Assembly (NCBI RefSeq): GCF_000803065.1
Contig: NZ_JSXI01000016.1
Coordinates: forward strand, 62,001-126,000
DNA from: Sphingomonas sp. ERG5
GTDB taxonomy: Bacteria > Pseudomonadota > Alphaproteobacteria > Sphingomonadales > Sphingomonadaceae
Length of the DNA stretch: 64,000 nucleotides
Reading direction: 5' to 3'
Below, one piece after another: positions 51,416 through 60,139 of the stretch. The position numbers were made by a program, and so were the translations under genes. The first letter of the stretch is position 1; each line of letters opens with the position of its first letter. The notes under the pieces were generated by a model. That model did not search any database, was not told where the DNA came from, and worked only from the letters and a program-made list of their open reading frames with translations.

Positions 51416-52225
51416 TTATTTCGGCTTCACGAACTTCAACGTCATGCGATCGCTTTCCCCGATCGCTGCATAGCGCGCGCGGTCCTTGTCGCCCTCCTGA
51501 TAGGTCGGCGGTAGTGTCCACACACCCTTGGGGTAATCATGCGTGTCTTTCGCATTGGCATTTACCCCACTTTCGGCGGCAAGAGTGAAGCCGGCTTTGG
51601 TCGCGTAGGCGACCACTGATGACTGCTTCATATAGCCGCTCTTGCCTTCCTCGACCCCGGTCTGGCCTTCGGGCAGCCGGTGTTCTTCCACGCCGAGAAT
51701 ACCGCCCGGCTTGAGCATCGCGAACATCTGGTCGAACGCTGCCTGGGTCTTGTCGGTTTCGCCGAAGCGCCAGTTATGCACGTTGCGGAAGGTCAGCACG
51801 GCATCCGCCGTCCCGGCCGGTACCTTGGGGCCTGCGCCTTCGGGGAAGATCGCATATTTGACCGTGCGATAGAGGCCGGGATTTTCCGCCTGCTTCGCCT
51901 TGACCGCGGCCTGGCCCTTTTCGCTGGCGGCAGCGACGTAGAGCGTGCCTTTCTTCGCGAGATAGGGGGCAAGGATCTCGGTATACCATCCGCCGCCCGG
52001 CCAGATCTCCACCACCGTATCGGTCGGCTTCACCCCGAAAAAGGCCAGGGTCTCCGCCGGATGGCGATACTGGTCGCGCGCCACATTCTCGGGCGGGCGC
52101 GTCGATGCCCCGACCACGGCCATGATCTCGTGACCCGGCGTGGCGTCCTGCGCCAGGCCGATGCCGGCGGTCAGGGCGCCGGCGCCGATCATCAGGACGG
52201 CGGCGAAAACGGGCAGAGTGCGCAT
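51416..52225 (-). CDS. exported SAM-methyltransferase-like protein
   Basis: A 269-residue protein with a signal peptide (MRTLPVFAAVLMIGAGALTAGIGLAQD). A Rossmann methyltransferase-like fold follows: TVVEIWPGGGWYTEILAPYLAKKGTLYVA (SAM-site motif I form E-x-W-P-G-G-G), DAVLTFRNVHNW and LKPGGILGVEEHR. Exported proteins of this kind are widespread in proteobacteria, but SAM is not expected outside the cytoplasm, so the ligand may differ. AGAAGGA lies before the ATG. It diverges from the M20 peptidase gene. Confidence 0.87.
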   Translation of the reverse strand: MRTLPVFAAVLMIGAGALTAGIGLAQDATPGHEIMAVVGASTRPPENVARDQYRHPAETLAFFGVKPTDTVVEIWPGGGWYTEILAPYLAKKGTLYVAAASEKGQAAVKAKQAENPGLYRTVKYAIFPEGAGPKVPAGTADAVLTFRNVHNWRFGETDKTQAAFDQMFAMLKPGGILGVEEHRLPEGQTGVEEGKSGYMKQSSVVAYATKAGFTLAAESGVNANAKDTHDYPKGVWTLPPTYQEGDKDRARYAAIGESDRMTLKFVKPK

Positions 52226-52382
52226 CGGAATTCCTTCTGGCGGGACATGTGTTGATACGCATCTTGTCGCGCACATCGGCGTCGGGGACAATCGCTGGAC
52301 CGTGTAATTTTCCGTGTCCGCACCTTCCCATCCGCGGTGAACTATGATCATCTCGCGCACGACAGACTCAAGGGGGCGGCAC

Positions 52383-53828
52383 ATGAAAAGCTGGTTGGCG
52401 GCGGTACAGATCGCGGCATTATGCATTGGTGGCGCCGCGCCGGGGATCGCCCAGGCCCAGGTGCCGACATCCGCCGCGCCGCTCGCGCTGAAGCCCGACC
52501 AGCAGGCTTTTCTCGATCTCTACAAGGAGATGGTCGAGACCAACACGACCTTGTCGGTCGGCAGCTGCACTCAGGCCGCGGCACAAGTCGCCACGCGATT
52601 GAAGGCGGCAGGGTTCACCGATGCCGACATCACGCAATTCTCCGTGCCCGAGCATCCGAAGGAGGGCGGCATCGTCGCCATCCTGCCCGGCACGTCGAAG
52701 ATGCTGAAACCCATGCTGCTGCTCGCACATCTCGACGTGGTCGAGGCGAAGCGCGAGGATTGGACCCGTGATCCCTTCAAGCTGATCGAGGAGGGCGGCC
52801 ATTATTACGCCCGCGGCTCGGCCGACGACAAATCGATGGCGGCGGTCTGGGCGGATTTGATGATCCGATTCAAGAAGGACGGCTACCACCCCAAGCGCAT
52901 GATCAAGATGGCGCTGACCTGTGGCGAGGAAACCACTTACGCCTTTAACGGCGCGCAATGGCTGGCGCAGAACAAGCGTGATCTGATCGCCGCCGAATTC
53001 GCCCTCAACGAAGGCGGGGGCGGGGACACCGACGGCAAGGGCAAGATCATCGTCCAGACGATGCAGGTCGGTGAGAAGGCGGTGCAGAATTTCCGCCTGG
53101 AGACGACCAATGCTGGCGGCCACAGCTCGATTCCGATCCGCGATAACGCGATCTACGAATTGAGCGACGCGCTGGCCAAGGTGCGCGACCATGAATTCCC
53201 GGTGATGATGACCGATACGACTAAAGCGTTCTTCGCTCAGGCCGGAGCGGGGCGGAAGGACAGGATCGGTGCGGCGATGGTCGCGATCGCCGCCAATCCG
53301 GCGGACAAGGACGCGGAAGCGATCGTCTCGACCGACCGCACCTATCATTCGATGCTGCGCACGACATGCGTCGCGACATTGCTCGACGGCGGCCATGCCA
53401 ATAACGCGCTGCCGCAGCGCGCCGGCGCGAACGTCAATTGCCGCATGTTCCCCGGCCAGACGCTGGAGCAGACCCAGGCCGCACTGGCCGCCGCGATCGG
53501 CGATGCGAAAGTGACGATCACGCCGGTGCCGCCGGTGCGTCCGACCGCGGTGCCGCCAGCGCTCGACCCGCGCATCATGGGGCCGGCCGAGACGCTGGTG
53601 AAGAAATATTTCCCCGGCGTGCCCCTGGTTCCGGTGATGTCGACCGGCGCGACCGACGGCATCTTCCTGGAGGCGGTCGGTATTCCGACCTATGGCGTGC
53701 CGGGCATCTGGGGTGATCCGGACGGCAATGGCGCGCACGGCCTGAACGAGCGGATAGAGGTTCGCTCGCTGTTCACCGGGCGCGACTATCTGACTGATCT
53801 GGTGAAGGTCTATGCCAATATGAATTGA
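52383..53828 (+). CDS. exported M20 family metallopeptidase
   Basis: A 481-residue enzyme with a signal peptide (KSWLAAVQIAALCIGGAAPGIAQAQ). Metal motifs of the M20 family are MLLLAHLDVVEA, ARGSADDKSMAAV, LTCGEETTY and NEGGGGDTDG. A dimerisation insert follows, with GGHSSIP and the late metal His in GAHGLNERIEV. It removes amino acids from peptides or amides in the periplasm using two zinc ions. GGGGGCG precedes the ATG. The adjacent downstream gene follows by 36 bp. Confidence 0.95.
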   Translation: MKSWLAAVQIAALCIGGAAPGIAQAQVPTSAAPLALKPDQQAFLDLYKEMVETNTTLSVGSCTQAAAQVATRLKAAGFTDADITQFSVPEHPKEGGIVAILPGTSKMLKPMLLLAHLDVVEAKREDWTRDPFKLIEEGGHYYARGSADDKSMAAVWADLMIRFKKDGYHPKRMIKMALTCGEETTYAFNGAQWLAQNKRDLIAAEFALNEGGGGDTDGKGKIIVQTMQVGEKAVQNFRLETTNAGGHSSIPIRDNAIYELSDALAKVRDHEFPVMMTDTTKAFFAQAGAGRKDRIGAAMVAIAANPADKDAEAIVSTDRTYHSMLRTTCVATLLDGGHANNALPQRAGANVNCRMFPGQTLEQTQAALAAAIGDAKVTITPVPPVRPTAVPPALDPRIMGPAETLVKKYFPGVPLVPVMSTGATDGIFLEAVGIPTYGVPGIWGDPDGNGAHGLNERIEVRSLFTGRDYLTDLVKVYANMN

Positions 53829-53864
53829 GCGTTGGCGGCTGTCCGACGCTGATGGGGGAGAAGG

Positions 53865-54521
53865 ATGATGCGGATAGCGGCCATCGCCATTGCCCTGATG
53901 TGGTCGGGCGCCGCCGATGCGCAACGCGCGCCGGCGTCGCGACTCACCGACGCGCAACTCAACGCCTCGCTTGAACTCGGCCAGGAGATCGAGGGCCGCG
54001 CCGACGGTGACCTGAACGGCGATGGCCTGATCGACACCGCCTATGCCGTGAGCAGCCCCGATGCGCGCGGCGTGACGGTGCTGATCGCGCAGCCGACCGG
54101 CGCGAAGCCGCCCTTTCGGCCGATCGGCGAACTCAAGCTCGAGCCCGTGGCGCTTGGCCCGGCATCGCTGTCGATCGCCAGGGGCGTGCTGAAGGTCGAA
54201 GAACTGACCGGGGGTACGACGGCGGTGTCCGCGATCTATCGCTTCCGCATGGATCCGGGCGCGGGACAGGGGCGACGCATGCGGCTGATCGGGCTGGATG
54301 CCACGCTCTACAGCCGCACCTATGCCCATGACGGGTTCGAGATGAGCTGGAACCTGCTGACCGGTGCGGTCATCACGCGCGAGATGCATCTCAACAAGGG
54401 CGGCGGCGACGCGGCCTATGACAAGATCGCCGAACGGCGCTCCACGCGGGTGAGCAAGCCGCTCTATATGGAGGACGCACCCGACCCGGAAACAGTGATG
54501 GATGAGGTGCGCAAGCGCTGA
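53865..54521 (+). CDS. hypothetical secreted protein with a calcium-type loop
   Basis: A 218-residue exported protein. The signal peptide is MRIAAIAIALMWSGAADA. A D-x-N-x-D-G-x-x-D loop (DLNGDGLIDTAY, about residues 51-62) matches the calcium loops of dockerin and FG-GAP repeats. The remainder is beta-rich. Family and function unknown. It follows the M20 peptidase by 36 bp and may be co-transcribed. Confidence 0.7.
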   Translation: MMRIAAIAIALMWSGAADAQRAPASRLTDAQLNASLELGQEIEGRADGDLNGDGLIDTAYAVSSPDARGVTVLIAQPTGAKPPFRPIGELKLEPVALGPASLSIARGVLKVEELTGGTTAVSAIYRFRMDPGAGQGRRMRLIGLDATLYSRTYAHDGFEMSWNLLTGAVITREMHLNKGGGDAAYDKIAERRSTRVSKPLYMEDAPDPETVMDEVRKR

Positions 54522-54568
54522 TCAAGGCGGCGCTTGATCTACGGCTTGGCGCCGTGCCTATTCCCGTT

Positions 54569-55081
54569 ATGCCGATCCTCAAATTCGTCCTCGCCGCGCT
54601 TGCGCTGATCCTTGCCACTCCCTGCGCCGCCGGTCCGGCGGAGGATCGCGCCGCGATCCTCGCGGTGGTCGCGCGAATGGAGGCGGCGTGGAACCGCGGT
54701 GATTTCCGCGGCTATATGGCCGGGTTCCGGAATCCCGATGTGGTGTTTGTTTCGGGCGGCAAGTTCCAGGACGGGTGGCAGGGGACGCTTGACCATTATG
54801 TCCGCGATTATGGCGCCTCGCCCGCGACGCGCGGCGCGCTGCATTTCTACGACATGAAGGTCGAACTGCTTGCGCCGGATGCGGCGATGCTGGTCGGGCG
54901 TTATCATCTCGAACGCCCGGTTCATGCGGCGGAGGGCGTGAATACGCGGCTGTTCCGTAAGATCGGTGGCCAGTGGCTGATCACCCTCAACCATGTCTCT
55001 GCCTATGACGTGCCGCCTGCGCCTATTTTGCCGGCGCCTCCGTCCGCGCCAGCAGCGCCGTCAGATCGTCCCGCCAATTGA
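54569..55081 (+). CDS. exported NTF2-like (SnoaL/DUF4440) protein
   Basis: A 170-residue exported protein. The signal region is PILKFVLAALALILATPCAAG. The NTF2-like core AILAVVARMEAAWNRGDFRGYMAGFRNPDVVFVSGGKFQDGWQGTLDHYVRDYG is followed by MLVGRYHLERP and a Pro/Ala-rich tail. It may bind a small molecule in the periplasm. A GTG five codons earlier is an alternative start. Its tail overlaps the convergent MetX-like gene by 59 bp, an overlap coding in both strands. Confidence 0.82.
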   Translation: MPILKFVLAALALILATPCAAGPAEDRAAILAVVARMEAAWNRGDFRGYMAGFRNPDVVFVSGGKFQDGWQGTLDHYVRDYGASPATRGALHFYDMKVELLAPDAAMLVGRYHLERPVHAAEGVNTRLFRKIGGQWLITLNHVSAYDVPPAPILPAPPSAPAAPSDRPAN

Positions 55082-56132
55082 CCGCCCATGTATGGGTGCC
55101 ATGCCCATGCGTATCGTCGGTCTCCGGGATCAGGCGGAATGTTGCGTCCTTCATCAACGCCACCGCGCGTACCGGATAATCGAGGTTGCGCGGGTTGATG
55201 AAATCATCCGCCGAATTGACCCAGGTCAGCGGCGCGGTGATCGCCTTCAGCTTTGGCCAGGGGTTGTAGCTGCGTGAAGCATCGACCTGATAGATCAGGT
55301 CGTTGGCATCGATCTGCGCGATCGATTTCGCGACGCGCTCCCGCGCATAGGCCGCCGCCTTGTCTCGGTCGGGGTAGAGCTTCTGGAAATTGACCGGCGC
55401 GGCGCCGGCGACGAACAGCAGGGTCGCGGCGGTGCGCAGGCCCTGTACCGGTTGCGCGGTGTAGTCGCCCCCGGCCCAGGCCGGATCGGCCTTGATCCCG
55501 TCGATCAGCAATTGCCGCCACATGCGGTTGAGCCCGGCCAGCTCGACCGGTTCGCACGCCAGCGGCATCAGCGCGCGGGCGAAATCGGGATGCGTCTCGC
55601 CCCATACCAGGCTGTGCATGCAGCCCATCGACGTGCCCATGATCAGCCGCATGCGACGGATGCCGAGCCCATCGGTCAGCAGGCGATATTGCGCCGCAAC
55701 CATGTCGTCATAGTCGTACCGCGGGAAGCGCATATGCAGCCCGTCGGACGGCTTGGACGATTTCCCATGCCCGATATTGTCGGGCAGGATGATCCAGTAA
55801 CGCGTGATGTCGAGCGGCTGCCCGGGGCCGTATAGCTGGTCGGCGAATTGCGGCGACAGGAATTGCTGCCCGGTGCCGCCAGTGCCGTGCAGCACCATCA
55901 CCGCATTATCGATCTGCCCCCGCGCATCGCGATGCGGCTTGCCGAGCGTGGTATAATGCAGCGTCAGATCGGGCAGCGTCTCGCCCGATGTGAAGCGGAA
56001 ATCCCTGATGCTGAAATCACCCTCGGTGGCCGGCCATTTTCTCGCCGGCGCGGGGGCGCTGGCCGGTGGCGGGGTGGGTTGAGGTGCGGGCGTGGCGGCC
56101 TGCGCGGCGAGCAGAAGGAGCGATGCGATCAT
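55023..56132 (-). CDS. exported alpha/beta hydrolase, MetX/homoserine-acyltransferase-like
   Basis: A 369-residue protein with a signal peptide (MIASLLLLAAQA) and a Pro/Ala-rich spacer (about 12-33). The fold resembles MetX: GETLPDLTLHYTTLGKP, VMVLHGTGGTGQQF, the nucleophile elbow MGTSMGCMHSLVWG (GxSxG), and Asp/His in SADDFINP and HGHGTHTWA. True MetX is cytosolic, so export points to a periplasmic hydrolase or acyltransferase with another substrate. It converges on the NTF2-like gene with a 59-bp overlap. Confidence 0.88.
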   Translation of the reverse strand: MIASLLLLAAQAATPAPQPTPPPASAPAPARKWPATEGDFSIRDFRFTSGETLPDLTLHYTTLGKPHRDARGQIDNAVMVLHGTGGTGQQFLSPQFADQLYGPGQPLDITRYWIILPDNIGHGKSSKPSDGLHMRFPRYDYDDMVAAQYRLLTDGLGIRRMRLIMGTSMGCMHSLVWGETHPDFARALMPLACEPVELAGLNRMWRQLLIDGIKADPAWAGGDYTAQPVQGLRTAATLLFVAGAAPVNFQKLYPDRDKAAAYARERVAKSIAQIDANDLIYQVDASRSYNPWPKLKAITAPLTWVNSADDFINPRNLDYPVRAVALMKDATFRLIPETDDTHGHGTHTWAVNWRDDLTALLARTEAPAK

Positions 56133-56492
56133 TCCCCGGTTCTGCTCCTTATGGCGCGTGCTGCCAAGCGATGCCGGTTGTGATTCAATCCGACGACTAA
56201 TGATGCCAGCATCATGTCCATAGAGGCACCGACCCCTGCCGGCTCTTTCTCATCATGAAAATACCCTTGGAACGCCATGCTGTTTCGTCCGAAACAGCCG
56301 TCGTCGGCATGCTGTTATATGCTGTTCCGATGCTGTTATTGAATAACAGCATCGGAGGTATTTATCACATTGAGATTGCTGGAATAAATCTCGCCGAAAA
56401 TCCAACTTAATAGCATGAAAAAATTTCACGGCGAATAACAGCATGTAACAGCATGGTCCGGTCGTCCTTTCGCGCGACGAGCGGACCGCCGG
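56133..56492. other. AT-rich intergenic region with phased ATGCTGTT repeats
   Basis: A 360-bp gap between two minus-strand genes, far lower in GC than its surroundings. It holds seven copies of ATGCTGTT or its complement (56277-56454), a perfect 29-bp palindrome, and an 18-bp palindrome CTGTTTCG-TC-CGAAACAG at 56280-56297. No convincing gene is present. Confidence 0.75.
56277..56454. repeat. cluster of seven ATGCTGTT / AACAGCAT octamers
   Basis: Forward copies start at 56277, 56309, 56319 and 56330; reverse copies start at 56345, 56437 and 56447. Spacings of 10-11 bp put several on one helix face. The copies at 56330 and 56345 are the arms of a perfect palindrome (56327-56355), with 14-bp arms CCGATGCTGTTATT and one central G. 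Confidence 0.9.
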
Positions 56493-59400
56493 CTACGCCT
56501 CCGCCATCAGGTTCATCGTGACATAATCGATCTTGCCCGTGCCCAGCACCGGCAGCGCCTCCACGATGCGCACGTCCTTCGGAACCATCAGCTCGGTCAC
56601 GCCATTCGACCGGGCCCAGGCCTGCAATGCGCCTGCGCTGGCATCCTGACGCGTGGTGAACAGCACCAGTTGCTCACCCTTGCGGGCATCGGGCCGCGTG
56701 ACGGCGGCATGTTCCGCCTCGGGCCACAACGCGGTGGCATAGCCCTCCACCGCGGGCAGCGAGACCATTTCACCGCCGATCTTGGCGAAGCGCTTGGCGC
56801 GGCCGCGAATGGTGATGAAGCCGGCATCGTCGATCGTGACGATATCGCCCGTGTCGTGCCAGCCATCCTTGGGCGGTTGCAGCACGCCCGGCTGGTCGGC
56901 CTTGAGATAGCCCGCCATGACATTCGGCCCGCGGATCGACAGCCGCCCGCCCTCAGCGATGCCGGGAACCGCATCGAGCTTGCTCGTCATGCCGGGCAGC
57001 AGCCGTCCGACCGTGCCGGCGCGGAAATGCATTGGCGTGTTGACCGCGATCACCGGCGCTGCCTCGGTCGCGCCATAGCCTTCCAGGATGCGCAGGCCGA
57101 ACTTCTCGGCATAGGTCTTGCGCGTTTCGTCGCGCACGCGCTCGGCGCCGGCGAAGATGTAGCGCAGCGAATAGAAGTCATAACCATGCGCCATCCGCGC
57201 ATAGCCGCTGAGGAAGGTATCGGTGCCGAACAGGATCGTCGCATTGGCGTCATAGGCCAGCGCGGGAACGATGCGATAATGCAGCGGACTGGGATACAGC
57301 ACGGTCTTCACCCCTGACAGGATCGGCAGCAAGGTGCCACCGGTCAGGCCAAAGCTGTGGAACACCGGCAGTGCGTTCAGCACCACGTCGCTTTCGTTGA
57401 AGTCGATCCGGGCCGAGAGCTGGAGGCAATTGGCCAGCAGGTTACGATGCGTCAGCACCACGCCCTTTGGCAGTCCTTCCGAGCCGCTGGTGAACAGGAT
57501 CACCGCCGGCGCGTCGCTCGACACGCCGAGGCGACGGTGAATCCGACCGGCAAAGCGCGTGATGAGCAATGCGCGCAGTTTCTCCATTGGCCCGATCGTC
57601 GCCGCGATATCCTCGAGATAGCGGATCGCGATGCCGGCCTCGACCAGGCCCGCGATGACCGCATCGAGCTTGGCCTGTTCGATAAAGGCGTGCGCCGTGA
57701 CGATGGTGCGGATTTCCGCTGCGGTGCAGGCCGCCTTCAGATTGGTCAGTCCGGCGGTATAGTTGAGCATCGCCGGCACGCGGCCCTTTGCCTGCAGCGC
57801 GAAGAAGGTGGCGACCACGCCTGCGACATTGGGCAGCAATACGCCGATCGCCTCGCCCTGGCGCGTGCCTTCGGCGAGCGGACGGCCCAGCGCGAGCGAT
57901 CCGGTGATCAGGCGCGAATAGGCGAGGGGCGAACGCTTCACATCCTCGACCACCTGGGCCTTGCCGCCATGAATATCCTTCGCGTCAAGCAGCGCCTGGA
58001 ACAGGGTGCGGTCGGTGTCCGACGTGGCGAAGATCATCTCGCTCATCACATCGTACAGCAACCGTCCCGCCGCCGCGCGGCGCTCGCGGGCGCTGCCGCC
58101 GCTCAGCGCGAAACGGCGCGGCGGCAATATGGTCAGGCTGATCTTCGGGAAGGTGCGTCGCCGTACCTTCCCGTCGAGATAGGAGAAGGGCGTGAATTGC
58201 GCGCCGTCGATGCGCACCGGCACGATCGGCGCGTCGGCCTTGTCGGCGACCATGCCGGGGCCGTCGAACACCTTCATCAGCGCGCCGGTGACGGTGATGC
58301 GGCCCTCGGGGAAGATCACCAGCGTGCGGCCCTGCTTGACTGCCTTGACCATCGCCTTGGCCGCCATCGGGTTGGTCGGATCGACCGGGAAGGCGTTGAA
58401 CATGCCGAGGAACGGTTTGACCCACCAGGCCTTGGCGATGCGCGAATGGATCGCGAAAGTCGGCTTGCCCGGCAGGAACGCGGCAAGCAGCAATCCGTCG
58501 AGGAAGGAGACATGGTTGACCACCACCACCGCGGGCTCGCCCGGGCGCGGCATATTCTCCTTGCCGGTCACTTCGACGCGGTACAGCAAGGTAAGCGTCC
58601 AGCGCACCAGCCCCTTGAATATCGTCTCGGGCAGCAACCAGCAGGAAATCAATGCGATCGCGAGCGTCGCGAAACCCATCGCGCCGATCACGCCCGGCAC
58701 GCTGGTCCCCGCGGCGAGCAGCGCAAGCACGATTGCGACCAGCAGCACGGTGATGACCGCATTGACGATATTGTTGGCGGCGATGATCTGCGACCGTTGT
58801 TCCGGCGCGCTGCGCGTCTGCAAGATTGCATAGAGCGGCACGATGAACACGCCGCCCGAGACGGCGATGCCCGCGACTGAGATGAGGATCGGCCAGCTTC
58901 CCGGGTTGGTCAGGAACGCACCGACCGACGGCCCAGCATCGCCGACAGTGAAGCTGCGGGTGGCGATCCACATCATGACGAGAAAGCCGGACAGGGCCAG
59001 CGCCGAGATCGGAACATAGCGCGCCGACACTTCGCCCGCGAGCATCCGGTTGACCGCGAGCGAGCCCAGCGCGACGCCGATCGAAAAGACCAGGAGCAGC
59101 ATTGTCACCACGGCGGGCCCGCCGCCCAATGTGCCGGTGACCAGTGGCGCCAGCTCCGACAGGATGATCGCGCCGATCGCGAAGAACCAGCTGATCCCGA
59201 GGATCGCCAGCCACACGCCACGCCCGCCATGTGCGGCCTTCAGGATATGCCAGGTGCCGCGCGCGATGTTCCAGTCGATCGGTTGACGCGGCTGCAGCGA
59301 GGGCGCGGGGGGAACGTACAGGCTCGCGAACAGGCCAAGGAATGCGACGCCCGTCGCGGCCAGCCCGGCCTCCCAGGGCGGGATGATCCCGCCGAGCAGC

Positions 59401-59885
59401 TGGCCGCTGAGGATCGCGAGGAACGTCCCGGCCTCGATCAGGCCGGTGCCGCCCATGATCTCACGCTCGGTGAGATGCTGCGGCAGGATCGAATATTTGA
59501 CGGGCCCGAAGATCGTCGAATGCACGCCCATCAGGAACAGGCAGCCGAGCAGGACCGGCACCGATTCAAACCAGAAGCCGCCAATGGCCATGATCATGAT
59601 GCCGACTTCTGCCGCCTTCACCAGGCGCACCAGAACGGCTTTGTCATTTGTATCGGCGATCTGCCCGGCGATCGAGGAGAACAGGAAATAGGGCAGGATG
59701 AACAAGCCGGTCGCGATCGTCGCCAGCATTTCCGCCTTGCCCGGATCGGCCTTGTAAAGCGCGAAATTGGCCAGGAACAGCAGCGCGAATTTCAGCAGAT
59801 TGTCGTTGAACGCACCCAGGAACTGGACGACGAACAAGGGCGCGAAGCGGCGCTTGCCGAGAAGTGAAATATCGGGGGCTGACAT
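56493..59885 (-). CDS. aas: LplT-Aas fusion: MFS + 1-acyl transferase + acyl-ACP/CoA ligase
   Basis: A 1130-residue three-domain membrane enzyme. Residues about 1-410 form a 12-helix MFS domain like the lysophospholipid flippase LplT. About 425-620 is a PlsC-type acyltransferase with NHVSFLD (H-x4-D) and FPEGRIT. About 640-1130 is an adenylate-forming ligase with LFTSGSEGLPKGVVLTH and the hinge WHDTGDIVTIDDAGFITIRGRAKRFAKIGG. It should bring lysophospholipids in and re-acylate them. In E. coli these are two genes (lplT, aas of 719 residues); here they are one polypeptide. Confidence 0.95.
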   Translation of the reverse strand: MSAPDISLLGKRRFAPLFVVQFLGAFNDNLLKFALLFLANFALYKADPGKAEMLATIATGLFILPYFLFSSIAGQIADTNDKAVLVRLVKAAEVGIMIMAIGGFWFESVPVLLGCLFLMGVHSTIFGPVKYSILPQHLTEREIMGGTGLIEAGTFLAILSGQLLGGIIPPWEAGLAATGVAFLGLFASLYVPPAPSLQPRQPIDWNIARGTWHILKAAHGGRGVWLAILGISWFFAIGAIILSELAPLVTGTLGGGPAVVTMLLLVFSIGVALGSLAVNRMLAGEVSARYVPISALALSGFLVMMWIATRSFTVGDAGPSVGAFLTNPGSWPILISVAGIAVSGGVFIVPLYAILQTRSAPEQRSQIIAANNIVNAVITVLLVAIVLALLAAGTSVPGVIGAMGFATLAIALISCWLLPETIFKGLVRWTLTLLYRVEVTGKENMPRPGEPAVVVVNHVSFLDGLLLAAFLPGKPTFAIHSRIAKAWWVKPFLGMFNAFPVDPTNPMAAKAMVKAVKQGRTLVIFPEGRITVTGALMKVFDGPGMVADKADAPIVPVRIDGAQFTPFSYLDGKVRRRTFPKISLTILPPRRFALSGGSARERRAAAGRLLYDVMSEMIFATSDTDRTLFQALLDAKDIHGGKAQVVEDVKRSPLAYSRLITGSLALGRPLAEGTRQGEAIGVLLPNVAGVVATFFALQAKGRVPAMLNYTAGLTNLKAACTAAEIRTIVTAHAFIEQAKLDAVIAGLVEAGIAIRYLEDIAATIGPMEKLRALLITRFAGRIHRRLGVSSDAPAVILFTSGSEGLPKGVVLTHRNLLANCLQLSARIDFNESDVVLNALPVFHSFGLTGGTLLPILSGVKTVLYPSPLHYRIVPALAYDANATILFGTDTFLSGYARMAHGYDFYSLRYIFAGAERVRDETRKTYAEKFGLRILEGYGATEAAPVIAVNTPMHFRAGTVGRLLPGMTSKLDAVPGIAEGGRLSIRGPNVMAGYLKADQPGVLQPPKDGWHDTGDIVTIDDAGFITIRGRAKRFAKIGGEMVSLPAVEGYATALWPEAEHAAVTRPDARKGEQLVLFTTRQDASAGALQAWARSNGVTELMVPKDVRIVEALPVLGTGKIDYVTMNLMAEA

Positions 59886-59955
59886 GCTGTCTCCTCTCGG
59901 TCGTCCTATCGGCCAATTGCGAAGCCGACATTAACGGCGGTCGTCATACTGCATA

Positions 59956-59995
59956 ATTGATCGCTGTTCAATTGTTTAAATAAACACTGATCAAT
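59956..59995. promoter_or_regulatory. long inverted repeat upstream of the Aas fusion
   Basis: ATTGATCGCTGTT and AACACTGATCAAT face each other across 14 AT-rich bases (11 of 13 arm positions match), centred about 90 bp before the Aas start. It looks like an operator or promoter site for the Aas gene. The nucleotidyltransferase transcribes the other way, so it could control both. Confidence 0.55.
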
Positions 59996-60139
59996 TTTGT
60001 TCCCGGGAAGCGATGCGCGCAGCCGTCGGGACCATGGACCACCCACCGTTCCTCCTGCCTGCGGGGAGTGTTGCAACTAAGTGCCCGGTTGGCAATTCGC
60101 GGGGTTTGTGTCGCACTCGCCAGCGCGATAGGGCGGGGC

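Noticed and set aside
52419..54389. 656-codon minus-strand frame
   Set aside because: Antisense to the M20 peptidase and the next secreted protein; His/Arg-rich and without motifs.
56253..56444. 63-codon minus-strand frame inside the repeat region
   Set aside because: It runs through the palindrome and octamer repeats, has no ribosome site and no plausible product.
57357..58880. 507-codon plus-strand frame over the Aas fusion
   Set aside because: Antisense shadow; no start signal or domain.
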